Source: a bacterium
GTDB lineage: Bacteria; Sysuimicrobiota; Sysuimicrobiia; Sysuimicrobiales; Segetimicrobiaceae
Length of the DNA: 32,727 bases
Direction of reading: 5' to 3'
Assembly (NCBI GenBank): GCA_035945995.1
Contig: DASYZR010000025.1
Span: 1 to 32,727 of the forward strand
The stretch's first letter is position 1, and each line of letters starts with the position of its first letter. This document shows positions 18,158 to 25,905 of the stretch, piece by piece. The notes beneath the pieces were generated by a model. That model was given only the letters and a program-made list of their open reading frames with translations, had not been told where the DNA came from and did not search any database. Position numbers and translations under genes: made by a program.

Positions 18158-19047
18158 ACGCCCGGCGGGCCGTGGAGCTGCCGATCGGCGGGCCGCGGCG
18201 GGCCGCGCGCCCGTGGGTGTGGGCCCAGGCGGCGCGCGTCGGGCGCAACACGATCGGGGTCGCCGGGGCGGCGATCATCCTCGCCACGGTCGTCGTGGCG
18301 TTGTTCGGGTCGCTCGCCTGGAGCACCGATTACGCGAGCCAGGCGTCCCGGCGGCTGCTGGCGCCGAGCGCGGGCCACCCGCTGGGCACCGACGAATTGG
18401 GCCGCGACGAGTTGAGCCGGATCATTCACGGCGCGCAGGTCTCCCTGCAGGTCGGGATGATCTCCGTCGTGATCGCGCTGGTCAGCGGCACGGCGATCGG
18501 GATCGCGGCCGGATTCTACGGTCGAAGCGTCGACGTCGTGCTCATGCGGGCCGTCGACGTCGTGTTCGCGTTTCCCGGACTGGTGCTGGCGATCGTCATC
18601 GCCGGGCTGCTCGGCCCGAGCCGGACCAACGCCATGGTGGCGATCGGGATCGTCTACGCGCCGGCCTTTGCCCGCGTCGTGCGGGGATCGAGCCTGAGCG
18701 TGTTGAGTTTCCCCTACGTCGAGGCGGCGCGGAGCCTCGGCAGTTCCGACCTCCGGATCGTGCGCAAACACCTGCTGCCGAACATCATGGCGCCGTTGAT
18801 CGTGCTCACCACCGTGTATCTGTCGACGGCGATTCTCACCGAGGCGGCGCTGAGCTTTCTCGGCCTCGGCACCCAGCCGCCGGAGCCGTCGTGGGGCGGC
18901 ATGCTCAACGCCGCGCGGTCGTACATGGAGCGGGCGCCGTGGCTCGCCGTCGCCCCGGGCCTCGCGATCATGCTGGTGGTGATGGGCTTCAACTTCCTCG
19001 GCGACGGGCTGCGCGACGTGCTCGATCCCAGGCTGCGCGAGGTGTGA
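18154..19047 (+). CDS. ABC transporter permease (DppC-like)
   Basis: A 297-residue permease of normal DppC length. Helix 1 (IGVAGAAIILATVVVALFGSLAW), the motif HPLGTDELGRDELSRIIHGAQVSL, the coupling region SYVEAARSLGSS-like (PYVEAARSLGSSDLRIVRKHLLPN) and LTEAALSFLGLGTQPPEPSWG are visible. It starts with GTG at 18154, overlapping the previous stop by GTGA. It partners the permease encoded just upstream. No ATP-binding gene follows; the next gene is a deacylase, so the importer must use ATPases from elsewhere, perhaps the D/F pair of the divergent operon. Confidence 0.94.
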   Translation: MNARRAVELPIGGPRRAARPWVWAQAARVGRNTIGVAGAAIILATVVVALFGSLAWSTDYASQASRRLLAPSAGHPLGTDELGRDELSRIIHGAQVSLQVGMISVVIALVSGTAIGIAAGFYGRSVDVVLMRAVDVVFAFPGLVLAIVIAGLLGPSRTNAMVAIGIVYAPAFARVVRGSSLSVLSFPYVEAARSLGSSDLRIVRKHLLPNIMAPLIVLTTVYLSTAILTEAALSFLGLGTQPPEPSWGGMLNAARSYMERAPWLAVAPGLAIMLVVMGFNFLGDGLRDVLDPRLREV

Positions 19048-20072
19048 TGATGGATGACGTGCCGGTGACGAGCACGGTGCACTTCGACCGGCCGGGCAGG
19101 CAGGCCGGCCGGCTGCACATCCCGCGCTCGACCAACGAGAGCGGCTGGTCCAATCTCTTCGTGCCGGTGATCTGCATCGCGAACGGGCGCGGTCCCACGG
19201 TCCTCGTGACCGGCGGGGTGCACGGCGATGAGCCGGAGGGGCAGATCGCGGCGCTCAAACTGGCCCGCGAGACGCAGCCCACGGACGTGCGTGGCCGCCT
19301 GATCATCCTGCCGTGCATGTCGCCGGACGCGTCACGGGCGTACACGCGGCTCTGGCCGAGCGGCGCTAACCTAAACCGTAGTTTCCCCGGCGATCCGTCC
19401 GGCCCGCCCGACCGGCAGCTCGCCGACTACGTCACGCGGCGCCTGTTTCCTCTGGCCGACGTGGTCTGCGACATTCACAGCGGCGGCCGCTCGATGCTCT
19501 GCCTGCCGTGGTCGGAGATGCACCTCGTCGCCGACCGCGCGCAGCGCGCAGCGATGCTCGACGCGATGCTGGCGTGGGGGACAGATTACCATTTCATTTA
19601 CATCAACATCGCGGGCGGCGGCCTGCTGGTGGACGAGGCGGAGCGGCAGGGCAAGATCACGATCGGCACCGAGCTGGGCGGCGGAGGACACGTGACCGTG
19701 GACATCCACCGCCTCGCGGAGCGCGGACTGCGCAACTTCCTCCGCCACACCGGGGTGCTCGCGGGCGAGGTCGAAACCCGCGCCGCCCGCGGACTGCCGG
19801 AGGCGGTGATCCTGCGCGCGGTCGACGCCGGCGACTACGTCCTGGCGCCCGAGAGCGGCCTGTTCGAGACGGCCGTCGGCCTCGGGCAAGAGGTGGACGC
19901 GTCGGAGATCGTGGGGCGGCTGCACTTTCCGGAGCGCCCGGACCGGCCGCCCGTAGACGTCCGGGCCGGCCGCGCGGGGATCGTATGCTCGATCCGTGCG
20001 ATCGCGACCACCCAGCAGGGGGACTGCCTCGTGGTAACGGGACAGCCCTGCTCCCGCGACGCACTGGTGTAG
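19047..20072 (+). CDS. DoeB/AstE/aspartoacylase-like zinc deacylase
   Basis: A 341-residue member of the succinylglutamate desuccinylase/aspartoacylase family (M14-like carboxypeptidase fold). Zinc ligands are H59 and E62 (GGVHGDEPEG) and H144 (CDIHSGGRS); the substrate-binding GANLNRSFPG (107-116) and catalytic E212 (GTELGGGG) are present. The overall pattern resembles DoeB, which removes the acetyl group from N2-acetyl-diaminobutyrate in ectoine breakdown. An aminotransferase in the same operon fits an ectoine-like scheme, but no ectoine hydrolase (DoeA) is seen. The ATG at 19047 overlaps the permease stop (TGATG). It likely removes an acyl group from an imported N-acyl amino acid or diamine; the exact substrate is open. 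Confidence 0.87.
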   Translation: MMDDVPVTSTVHFDRPGRQAGRLHIPRSTNESGWSNLFVPVICIANGRGPTVLVTGGVHGDEPEGQIAALKLARETQPTDVRGRLIILPCMSPDASRAYTRLWPSGANLNRSFPGDPSGPPDRQLADYVTRRLFPLADVVCDIHSGGRSMLCLPWSEMHLVADRAQRAAMLDAMLAWGTDYHFIYINIAGGGLLVDEAERQGKITIGTELGGGGHVTVDIHRLAERGLRNFLRHTGVLAGEVETRAARGLPEAVILRAVDAGDYVLAPESGLFETAVGLGQEVDASEIVGRLHFPERPDRPPVDVRAGRAGIVCSIRAIATTQQGDCLVVTGQPCSRDALV

Positions 20073-20089
20073 CGGGGAGGAGGCGCCGG

Positions 20090-21475
20090 ATGGGTCCGCT
20101 GCTGGCCGGGGTCGCCCAGGCCGACATCACGCCGCCCTACGGCCTGCCGCACGGGCTGTGGCGTCTCCGGACCGGGGTCGCGGCCGGCCGGCACGAGCCG
20201 CTCTTGGCGCAGGCGCTCGTTCTCGACGACGGGCGGCGGCGGGTCGCGCTCGTGGCGGTGGACCTCGGCTTCATCGGGCGGGAGCTCGCGCAGGAGGTGC
20301 GGGCGCGCGTGCGGCGGCTCACGGGGATCCCGCCGGACGCGGTGCTGCTGAACGCCTCGCACAACCACAGCGCGCCGAGCCTCGTCCGCGGCTCGGGCGT
20401 CGCGGCGATGGGGCACCATGGGGAGTTCGACGCCTACGCGCACGCGCTGCCGGATCTCATTGCCGGAACGGTGTACGGCGCCTTCTATCACCGGCGGCCG
20501 GCGCGGGCCGGCGGGGCCGCCGCCGCGGCGCCCGGTCTGACCACGAACCGGGTGCGGCATGAGGAGCCCGTGGACGACACGCTCGCGGTCCTGCGCGTCG
20601 ACGGGGACGACGGCCGGCCCATGGCGGTGGTCGCGTCGTTTGCGTGCCACCCGATTACGATGGCCGGCCACACGCTGCTGTGGAACGCGGACTTTCCCGC
20701 CCCCTTCCGGGCGGCGCTCGAGGCGGCGTATCCGGGTGCCGTCGCGATGTTCACGCAGGGGTGCGCCGGCGACGTGGGGCCGTGGAACTACTGGTTCGGC
20801 AACCCGGAGGCGCTCCCGCAGACCTACGAGCATCGAGACCGCCTCGGCCGCGCGATCGCCGACCGGGTGTCTGCGCTCGTGCCCTCGATCGAGACGCGGC
20901 CGCGGCTTGCGGTCGCGGCGCACGCCGGATCCGTGGCGCTCCGCCGCCGGCGGCTGCCGTGGGGACCGGACGACGTCGAGGTCCGGGCGGCCCGCCTCGC
21001 GCAGGTTCCCGAGCCCGCCTATCCCGAAGTCTGGCCGTCCGCCCTCCACACGATGAACTCCGCCCAGCGCCTTCCCTTGATGTACCAGAAAGGGGCGCTT
21101 GCGATGTACGCGACGATGCTGCGCCTGCAGGACACTCCGATGGAGGCGGAAGTCCAGGCGCTCGCGGTCGGCGATACGGCGATCGTGGGCAACCCCTTCG
21201 AGCTCTTCAATCGCGGCGGACGGCGCATCCGCGACGCGGCCCCGTTCGCGACGACGCTCGTGCTCGGCTACTGCAATGACTACCTCGGGTATCTGCCGGA
21301 TGCGGAGGATCTCGACCGCGTCGCGGACGTCCCGCTCGACGAGATCCTCGATCAAGACCGCTACCGCTGGGCGTACGGGATCACCAACACGCACCTCGCG
21401 CGCGGCGAGGCCGACCGTCTCGTCGCCGCCTGCGCCGAGGCCCTGCGCATCGTTCAGGACCGCGTGAAGCGGTAG
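20090..21475 (+). CDS. Second neutral/alkaline ceramidase-like zinc hydrolase
   Basis: A 461-residue relative of the neutral ceramidase family, distinct from the copy at 14091-15515. Landmarks are AGVAQADITPPYG at the N-terminus, NASHNHSAPS (His motif), ASFACHPITMAGHT (metal site) and FTQGCAGDVGPWNYW (nucleophile region). There is no signal peptide and no C-terminal extension, so it should act in the cytoplasm. GGGGAGGAGG (20074-20083) lies 6 bp before the ATG at 20090. It closes the operon. Two paralogues in one operon suggest different acyl or head-group specificity, or a heteromeric enzyme (inference). Confidence 0.85.
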   Translation: MGPLLAGVAQADITPPYGLPHGLWRLRTGVAAGRHEPLLAQALVLDDGRRRVALVAVDLGFIGRELAQEVRARVRRLTGIPPDAVLLNASHNHSAPSLVRGSGVAAMGHHGEFDAYAHALPDLIAGTVYGAFYHRRPARAGGAAAAAPGLTTNRVRHEEPVDDTLAVLRVDGDDGRPMAVVASFACHPITMAGHTLLWNADFPAPFRAALEAAYPGAVAMFTQGCAGDVGPWNYWFGNPEALPQTYEHRDRLGRAIADRVSALVPSIETRPRLAVAAHAGSVALRRRRLPWGPDDVEVRAARLAQVPEPAYPEVWPSALHTMNSAQRLPLMYQKGALAMYATMLRLQDTPMEAEVQALAVGDTAIVGNPFELFNRGGRRIRDAAPFATTLVLGYCNDYLGYLPDAEDLDRVADVPLDEILDQDRYRWAYGITNTHLARGEADRLVAACAEALRIVQDRVKR

Positions 21476-21483
21476 CGGATGGA

Positions 21484-21867
21484 GTGCCCGGGAATCACGA
21501 TTCAGACTCGTCACCGAGGAGCTCATCGAGCGACTTCGGCCTAGGTGCCGACGCGTCGCTCCATAAATCAACCCGCCGCCTCGCGAAACATGACCGGCTC
21601 TCCGTGACCCGCAACGGCGTCGCAATCTTGGATTCGACCGTTTCGGGGAGGTTTTCGGAGGTCGCGTTTGAGGACCGGGCCGTCGGGTTGACGGTTCCGG
21701 CCCACGAGGCCGACGGGCAGATCTCGCTGCCGGCGATCGACCCCGTGCACGTCGTCGGGATGTTTCTCGACGCGGACCCGCTGCCACTGGAGCCGGAGAA
21801 ACCGGTACGGATTGTCCTGCGTTCCTCACGGACGCCCCGCAGGCTCACTATCTATCTGCGCCGGTGA
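21484..21867 (+). CDS. Small hypothetical protein, doubtful
   Basis: A 127-codon frame from a GTG at 21484. Residues from about 38 to the end look coding: beta-strand-like alternation (RLSVTRNGVAILDS, PVRIVLRSSRTPRRLTIYLRR) and GC-rich third positions. I recognise no family. The first 37 residues are low-complexity Ser/Asp-rich. On the opposite strand this same DNA reads RPKSLDELLGDESES before a stop, which looks more like a real protein tail. The true start may therefore be an internal one, and the front part could be the relic of a minus-strand gene. It lies between the end of the catabolic operon and ribokinase and has no obvious ribosome binding site. Confidence 0.35.
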   Translation: MPGNHDSDSSPRSSSSDFGLGADASLHKSTRRLAKHDRLSVTRNGVAILDSTVSGRFSEVAFEDRAVGLTVPAHEADGQISLPAIDPVHVVGMFLDADPLPLEPEKPVRIVLRSSRTPRRLTIYLRR

Positions 21868-21939
21868 CGATGGCGAATTGCCCCGGCCGTAACGGCGTCG
21901 CCGCGGGTGCCGCATGGCTCTTTGAAGAAGCCTGACCGC

Positions 21940-22866
21940 ATGAACGAGATTTGCGTCGTCGGGAGCCTCAACATGGACCTCGTCGTGAAGGCGCCGCGTC
22001 TCCCTCGGGTAGGCGAGACGATCCTGGGCGGGACGTTCTCGACGTTCCCGGGCGGCAAAGGCGCGAACCAGGCTGTCGCCGCCGCCCGCCTTGGCGCCCG
22101 GGTGGCGATGGTGGGCAGGGTCGGCGAGGATGCCTTCGGCCGTCAGTTAGTCGAGAGCCTTCGGCGGGATGGTGTCGATGCGGCTCATGTGCACGCCGAT
22201 GGCGGCGCCGCGACGGGCGTCGCATTCATCGGTGTGGATCAGGATGGGCGCAACATGATCATGGTCGCTTCGGGCGCCAATTTGCGGTTGCTCCCCGCGG
22301 ACGTGGATGCGGCGCACGACACGATCGTTCGGGCCCGCGTGCTGCTCTTGCAGTTGGAAGTGCCAATAGAAACGACCCTCCGCGCGGCGGCGATGGCCAA
22401 GGCCGCCGGTGTTCTCGTCTGTCTCGATCCCGCGCCTGCGGCCCCCCTCCCGGATGCTCTATATGCCTGCGTCGATGTCATCACGCCCAACGAGGTCGAG
22501 GCCGAGATCCTCACCGGCGTCGAGGTGCATTCATTCGTCGATGCCGAACGCGCCGTCGAGGCGCTCCGCAGGCGGGGCCCGCGCGTGGCCGTGGTGAAGC
22601 TCGGGGACCGCGGCGCGTTCTATGCGGGCCCGGAAGGCCGCGGCCCCGTGCCTGCGGTTCGGACCCGCGTCGTGGATACCACGGCGGCGGGCGACGCCTT
22701 CACCGCAGCCATGGGCGTTGCTCTCGGCGAGGGACGAGGAGTGGCCGAGGCGGCCGCCTTTGCCGGGAGTGTTGCCGGGATCAAGGTGACCCGGATGGGC
22801 GCCCAGGTGGGGATGCCGGCGCGCGCCGAAGTGGAGGCTGCCATGCGGAGCGCCGGGGAGCCGTGA
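21940..22866 (+). CDS. rbsK: Ribokinase (PfkB family carbohydrate kinase)
   Basis: A 308-residue PfkB-family sugar kinase. VVGSLNMDLVVKAPRLPRVG opens the fold; the first PfkB signature GGKGANQAVAAARLGA follows; the second signature region DTTAAGDAFTAAMGVAL holds the catalytic Asp and the anion hole (usual form DTTGAGD, here Ala for Gly). VITPNEVEAEIL is the conserved TPNxxE motif. This pattern is that of ribokinase, which phosphorylates D-ribose at O5, though close paralogues take other sugars or nucleosides. The ATG at 21940 matches the family start; an upstream GTG at 21907 would add 11 untypical residues. It ends 4 bp before the following oxidoreductase gene, so the two are probably co-transcribed. 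Confidence 0.9.
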   Translation: MNEICVVGSLNMDLVVKAPRLPRVGETILGGTFSTFPGGKGANQAVAAARLGARVAMVGRVGEDAFGRQLVESLRRDGVDAAHVHADGGAATGVAFIGVDQDGRNMIMVASGANLRLLPADVDAAHDTIVRARVLLLQLEVPIETTLRAAAMAKAAGVLVCLDPAPAAPLPDALYACVDVITPNEVEAEILTGVEVHSFVDAERAVEALRRRGPRVAVVKLGDRGAFYAGPEGRGPVPAVRTRVVDTTAAGDAFTAAMGVALGEGRGVAEAAAFAGSVAGIKVTRMGAQVGMPARAEVEAAMRSAGEP

Positions 22867-22870
22867 ACCG

Positions 22871-24400
22871 ATGACGGACGTCATCATTGTCGGCGGCGGG
22901 CACAACGGCCTCGTGTGCGCGGCCTATCTGGCGAAAGCCGGCCTTGACGTGCGGCTGCTCGAACGCCGGGACATGGTGGGCGGCGCCTGCGTCACGGAAG
23001 AGTTGTTCCCGGGGTACCGGTTTTCCGCGTGCTCCTACTATTGCTACCTGCTCCAGACCAAGGTAATCGAAGACCTCCAACTGCGCCGTCACGGGTTCCA
23101 CGTGTCCCCCCTTGCTCCGTTGAAGTGCTGTCTCTACCCGGACGGCCGCGCGCTCCTGACGTGGGACAGCGTGGAACAAACCCAGGAGGCGATTGGGCGC
23201 TTTTCCAAGCGGGACGCCGAGGCGTATCCGCGCTGGGTGGCGTTTTGGGAGCGCGCCGCGGCCTTGATTCACCCGTACTTTCTTACGGCGCCCCCGACGC
23301 TGGCCGAATTGGCGGCCCGGCTGCGCACGCCCGACGACCGCACGTTTCTGGACCGGTTGCTTGCGGCAAGCGTCGAGGACGTGGTCACCGAGTTTTTCGA
23401 GGACGAGGCCATTCGCGGCGCGTTCATCCACGCGCACGATGCCGGCGACCCGACCGCCCCCGGCAGCGCCTGGTGCTTTACGTACATCAGATCCAGCGCT
23501 TTCACTCCTCGAGAGAACACCGGCATCGTTCGGGGCGGGATGGGCACCATCACTCAGGCAATGGCGGCGGCGGCGCGGTCACACGGGGTGACGGTAGAGA
23601 CGGGCGTCGCCGTTGCGGAGATCCTGGTCGAGGGCGGCGCCGCCGTCGGCGTTCGCCTGGCGGACGGCGGGGAAATTCGCGCGCGCGTCGTCGCGTCGAA
23701 CGCCGACCCGAAGCGCACGTTCCTGCGGCTCGTCGGCCAAGAACACCTGCCCGCCGAATTTCGCCGCACAGTCGGGCGGCTCAAGACGAACACGGCGTAT
23801 TTCAAGTTTCACGCGGCGCTCAGCCGGCTTCCCGATCTCTCCCGATACTTCCGTGGCGACTACGACGCGCGCTACCTCGGCTATACGAAGATCTCGCCCT
23901 CGATCGAATACTTCAAGCAGAGCTGGGATGACGCCAAGCACGGCCGGCCGCCCCGCGCGCCCGTGATGGACATCCAAATCCCATCGGGCTACGACCGGAC
24001 GATGGCTCCCGAAGGGAAGCACGTGATGTCGATCTGGGCCTCGTACGCGCCGGTGCGTCTGGCCGAGGGAACGTGGGACGAGAGGCGCGACGAGGTGGGC
24101 GAACATTTCATCGACGTCCTGGCGCGGTACGCGCCGGACATTCGGGACTGCCTTGTCGACTGGCAGCTCTTCACCCCGCGGGATCTCGAGGAGCGCGTCG
24201 GCCTCACCGACGGCAACATCCGCCATCTCGACATCGTCCCGAGCCAGTTTCTTGCCGGCCGGCCGATGCCCGGCTGGGCGCACTATCGGACTCCGATCAA
24301 GGGCTTGTACCTATGCGGCGCCGGCACGCATCCGGGCGGGGAAGTCACGGGCGCGCCGGGTCACAACGCGGCGCACGCGATACTCGCGGATATCGCGTGA
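22871..24400 (+). CDS. FAD-dependent oxidoreductase, phytoene-desaturase-like (CrtI/COG1233)
   Basis: A 509-residue flavoprotein. The dinucleotide-binding motif IIVGGGHNGLVCAAYLAKAG lies at residues 5-24, followed by the acidic-loop region LLERRDMVGGACVTEE. The C-terminal FAD motif is LYLCGAGTHPGGEVTGAPGHNAA. This pattern defines the NAD(P)/FAD-dependent oxidoreductases related to phytoene dehydrogenase and pyridine nucleotide-disulfide reductase domain protein 2. There are no carotenoid genes nearby, so carotenoid desaturation is unlikely. ATG at 22871, 4 bp after ribokinase. Substrate unknown. Confidence 0.88.
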   Translation: MTDVIIVGGGHNGLVCAAYLAKAGLDVRLLERRDMVGGACVTEELFPGYRFSACSYYCYLLQTKVIEDLQLRRHGFHVSPLAPLKCCLYPDGRALLTWDSVEQTQEAIGRFSKRDAEAYPRWVAFWERAAALIHPYFLTAPPTLAELAARLRTPDDRTFLDRLLAASVEDVVTEFFEDEAIRGAFIHAHDAGDPTAPGSAWCFTYIRSSAFTPRENTGIVRGGMGTITQAMAAAARSHGVTVETGVAVAEILVEGGAAVGVRLADGGEIRARVVASNADPKRTFLRLVGQEHLPAEFRRTVGRLKTNTAYFKFHAALSRLPDLSRYFRGDYDARYLGYTKISPSIEYFKQSWDDAKHGRPPRAPVMDIQIPSGYDRTMAPEGKHVMSIWASYAPVRLAEGTWDERRDEVGEHFIDVLARYAPDIRDCLVDWQLFTPRDLEERVGLTDGNIRHLDIVPSQFLAGRPMPGWAHYRTPIKGLYLCGAGTHPGGEVTGAPGHNAAHAILADIA

Positions 24401-24415
24401 CGGCTATTTCCGGCA

Positions 24416-24443
24416 TTGACGGTCTTCACATGTTGGCTATACT
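24416..24443 (+). promoter_or_regulatory. Candidate sigma70 promoter of the decayed toxin-antitoxin unit
   Basis: TTGACG (24416-24421), a 16-bp spacer and TATACT (24438-24443). Expected transcript start is near 24450, six bases before the GTG of the antitoxin remnant. Five of six bases match consensus in each box, which is exceptional in this GC-rich region. Confidence 0.5.
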
Positions 24444-24455
24444 TGTGGCCATAAT

Positions 24456-24599
24456 GTGACGCATTACGGCAAGCCGTACGCTCTCATCCAGCCGTTGTCG
24501 GAACGTGACCTGGAGAGCCTGGGGTGGAGACAACTCGGCGAGGCTCGTCTTCGGGAAGCTTGGGAGGGAGAGGACGATGCCCTCTACGATTACCTTTGA
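24456..24599 (+). pseudogene. Phd/YefM-type antitoxin remnant (N-terminal half missing)
   Basis: A 47-codon frame from a GTG at 24456 reads THYGKPYALIQPLSERDLES and ends DDALYDYL. The GKPYALIQPL segment matches the middle of Phd/YefM-type antitoxins (usual form 'I.r.GkPvA.lvPl'), which then continue into the toxin-neutralising tail. The N-terminal DNA-binding half (about 35 residues) is absent: immediately upstream there is only a promoter-like sequence and no continuing frame. It could be an internal deletion that fused promoter and 3' half. Directly followed by a broken MazF-like gene. Confidence 0.65.
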
Positions 24600-24958
24600 G
24601 CGGGGCAGGTAATCGTTGTCGACGTGCCGTTCTCGGATGATCCGGGACCAAGCCCCGACCGGCGCTGATTGTCAGCGCCAACGCGCGTCATCGTGACCTT
24701 CCCGACATCATCGTGTGCCCGATCAGTAGTCAGCCCCGGTACTTCACGCGCCCCGGACTAGGCGACTCTCCGCTACGGGTGTGGCGCGCCGTTGGGCTCC
24801 GTCATCCGAGCACGCTGCGTGTCTCCAAGTCACTCGCGATCGATAAGCGCATAGTCCGTAGAACGCTCGGGACGGCGTCGCCGGAAGACCTCGCGCACAG
24901 CGATGGAGCGCTGCGCCAGGCATGGCCCTCGCCTGAGAAGAGCCTTCCAAGGCCGTAG
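24600..24958 (+). pseudogene. MazF/PemK-type toxin pseudogene (frameshift, no start codon)
   Basis: Two frames together encode a PemK/MazF-like endoribonuclease. The first (24603-24665) reads GQVIVVDVPFSDDPGPSPDR; after a TGA at 24666 the homology continues in another frame from 24662 (ALIVSANARHRDLP, then DIIVCPISSQ, then WRAVGLRHPSTLRVSK) to the TAG at 24956. The family expects 'DRPALIVS' at the junction, so one base, or the four bases CCGG, is missing near 24660-24663. The 5' end also lacks an initiation codon: the in-frame triplets after the antitoxin stop are GCG GGG CAG. MazF toxins cut mRNA at specific sequences. Here both partners appear inactivated. Confidence 0.75.
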
Positions 24959-25053
24959 CCGGATGCACGAGGGTTGCAGACCGGGCGAGGCGCATTTCAT
25001 CGTGGCGGTCCCATGGAAATGTGGCCGGGCGGGCGGAGCCGGGAGGCGGGTTG

Positions 25054-25875
25054 ATGTTCTCGTTGGCCGGGAAGGCCTGTGTCGTGACGGGCGCGAGCCG
25101 GGGTCTCGGGCGCGCGATCGCGCTCGCGTTCGCGGAACAGGGGGCCGCCGTGCTGCTGGCCGCCCGAAACCGCGCGGACCTGGAAGCGGTGCAGGGGCAG
25201 ATCGCCGCGCGGGGAGGGCGCGCGGCCGTGCAACCGACGGACGTCACTGACATCGAACAACTGCGCGCCGCCGCCGCGGCAGCGGTCGGCCACTTCGGCA
25301 AGATCGACGTGTGGGTCAACAACGCCGGCGGATTCACCGACGTGCCGGGGAGTGCCACGGAGTGGCTGGACGTGACCCACGCCGGCTGGGACCAGATGCT
25401 CCGGCTCAACCTGACGGCGCAGGTGTTCGGCGCGCAGGCCGCGGCGCGGATCATGCGCGGGCAGCCTGCGGGCGGGGTGATCCTGTTCATGTCCTCGATC
25501 GACAGTCTCTACGCGGCGCCCGGAGGCGAGGGCATTTATGGCGCCTGCAAAGCCGCGCTCAACAATGTGACTCAGACGATGGCCGTTGAGCTGGGTCAGC
25601 ACCGGATCCGGGTGAACGCCATCGCGCCGGCGGTCGTCGAGACGTCGCTCACCGCGCCCTGGCTGGCGACGGAGGAAGACCGGCGGGCGCGCGCGGCCTT
25701 CTACCCGCTGCGCCGGGTCGGCCGGCCGGAGGACGTTGCCGCGGCGGCCGTCTACTTCGCCTCGGACGAAGCGGCGTGGGTGTCCGGTGCCGTCCTCTTG
25801 GTGTCGGGCGGCGCAGTCGTGACCAGTGACCCGTACCGGTACCTGATGCGCGTGAACCAGCCCGGACCGGCGTAG
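25054..25875 (+). CDS. Short-chain dehydrogenase/reductase (SDR)
   Basis: A 273-residue classical SDR. Cofactor motif TGASRGLG (12-19), NNAG (89-92), catalytic S147/S148, Y162 and K166 (IYGACKAAL) are intact, and the C-terminal PLRRVGRPEDVAAAAVYFAS is typical. The second beta-strand ends in AARNR, with basic residues where NADP-binding members have them. ATG at 25054 is preceded by GGGAGGCGGG, which sets the start. It follows the decayed toxin-antitoxin unit and converges on another SDR gene. Substrate not predictable. Confidence 0.92.
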   Translation: MFSLAGKACVVTGASRGLGRAIALAFAEQGAAVLLAARNRADLEAVQGQIAARGGRAAVQPTDVTDIEQLRAAAAAAVGHFGKIDVWVNNAGGFTDVPGSATEWLDVTHAGWDQMLRLNLTAQVFGAQAAARIMRGQPAGGVILFMSSIDSLYAAPGGEGIYGACKAALNNVTQTMAVELGQHRIRVNAIAPAVVETSLTAPWLATEEDRRARAAFYPLRRVGRPEDVAAAAVYFASDEAAWVSGAVLLVSGGAVVTSDPYRYLMRVNQPGPA

Positions 25876-25905
25876 CACAGGTCCGTTCACGGGCAAGACG
25901 CCATT

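Noticed and set aside
19047-20072. Complete ectoine degradation cluster
   Set aside because: Only a DoeB-like gene and a generic class III aminotransferase are present; no ectoine hydrolase, DoeX regulator or TRAP ectoine transporter was found.
19835-21829. Minus-strand open frame of 664 codons opposite the deacylase and second ceramidase-like gene
   Set aside because: Arg-rich, no recognisable fold, antisense to well-supported genes.
22871-24400. Carotenoid phytoene desaturase
   Set aside because: Only the broad CrtI-like flavoprotein pattern is seen, and no other carotenoid genes are near; named only at family level.
24713-24958. An independent 81-residue gene
   Set aside because: Its sequence is the C-terminal two thirds of a MazF/PemK toxin whose front part lies in another frame just upstream; treated as part of one pseudogene.
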